Shown here: positions 42,110 to 42,211 of the stretch, piece by piece
Layout of the letters: each line of letters opens with the position of its first letter
Position numbering within the stretch: the stretch's first letter is position 1
NCBI GenBank assembly: GCA_900315055.1
Contig: OMXP01000018.1
Span: 1-42,211, forward strand
DNA: 42,211 nucleotides
From: an uncultured Lachnospiraceae bacterium
GTDB lineage: Bacteria; Bacillota; Clostridia; Lachnospirales; Lachnospiraceae
Reading direction: 5' to 3'
Translations under genes and position numbers: made by a program
Notes under the pieces: generated by a model
Told to the model about the DNA's origin: nothing
Database searches by the model: none
What the model saw: only the letters and a program-made list of their open reading frames with translations

Positions 42110-42211
42110 AGAACTATTATAATTGATTCACAGAATTGCTAACCTATCTCTGATAGTTTAAGATAGACCTGTACCCATTTTAGGAGGTCTATCATGAGCA
42201 ATCGCCGTCTT
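42100..42211 (+). mobile_element. Left end of a putative insertion sequence
   Basis: From about 42100 the base composition turns AT-rich. Short hairpins follow: CTATC/GATAG (42144-42156) and ATAGACCT/AGGTCTAT (42163-42170/42185-42192), the second covering the ribosome site AGGAGG of an open frame starting ATGAGCAATCGCCG at 42194 and leaving the window. Hiding the ribosome site in a stem is typical of IS elements, where it limits expression from outside promoters. The exact end and family cannot be fixed from what is visible. Confidence 0.5.

Noticed and set aside
1..42211. tRNA or rRNA genes
   Set aside because: No tRNA cloverleaf signatures (such as GGTTCGAATCC arms) or rRNA segments were recognised in the intergenic stretches.

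Overview
The window looks like a chromosomal segment of a GC-rich monoderm of the Bacillota (Clostridia, most likely a Lachnospiraceae-type bacterium). The evidence is a sortase-anchored cell-wall protein with CnaB-type repeats, a Flp/Tad pilus operon with no outer-membrane secretin, lipobox lipoproteins, LplB/YtcP-type sugar permeases, a YesM-type kinase and strong AGGAGG ribosome binding sites. The genus assignment is inference.

Layout. (1) 1-5148: the possible 3' end of an upstream gene, then a giant minus-strand adhesin (Glu-rich stalk, right-handed beta-helix, CnaB repeats, VPQTG anchor). (2) 5149-10346: a minus-strand lipoprotein gene diverging from an AraC-family regulator, then a GT-C-like polytopic membrane protein. 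That gene is bracketed by two copies of a repeat-plus-terminator element. (3) 10347-20650: a Tad pilus operon, all on the plus strand: prepilin peptidase, two small Flp pilins, TadE-like pseudopilin, CpaB, TadZ, TadA, TadB, TadC, a DUF192 protein, a DivIVA-like coiled-coil protein and a TadG-like protein with a solenoid-like body. (4) 20887-34026: chitin degradation: a secreted GH19 chitinase with three chitin-binding modules, an intracellular GH20 hexosaminidase, a NAT_N/GNAT_C-type acyltransferase, a GH94 N,N'-diacetylchitobiose phosphorylase, a phosphohexose mutase and a secreted chitinase with two GH18 domains and three chitin-binding modules. (5) 34384-34936: a RelB/YafQ toxin-antitoxin pair that is visibly more AT-rich than its surroundings. 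(6) 35404-42109: an oligosaccharide ABC importer (two permeases and a lipoprotein, no ATPase), a YesM-like sensor kinase and a second, apparently 3'-truncated, binding lipoprotein. The window ends in the start of what may be an insertion sequence.

How the genes fit together (inference): the two secreted multi-CBM chitinases cut chitin outside the cell, and the ABC importer is a plausible carrier for the oligosaccharides. GH20 would trim these in the cytoplasm. ChbP would phosphorolyse chitobiose to GlcNAc-1-P and GlcNAc, and the mutase would convert GlcNAc-1-P to GlcNAc-6-P. The acyltransferase could process partly deacetylated (GlcN-containing) material. The Tad pilus operon runs in the same direction directly into the GH19 gene, which raises the possibility of a chitin-attachment pilus coupled to chitinolysis. 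The kinase and the second binding lipoprotein may sense the sugar.

Regulation visible in sequence: strong intrinsic terminators separate most units. Two perfect palindromes sit just upstream of the GH18 chitinase, a MalR-like (LacI family) half-operator lies upstream of the importer, and a consensus sigma-A-type promoter with repeated TATGCGCA boxes precedes the toxin-antitoxin pair.
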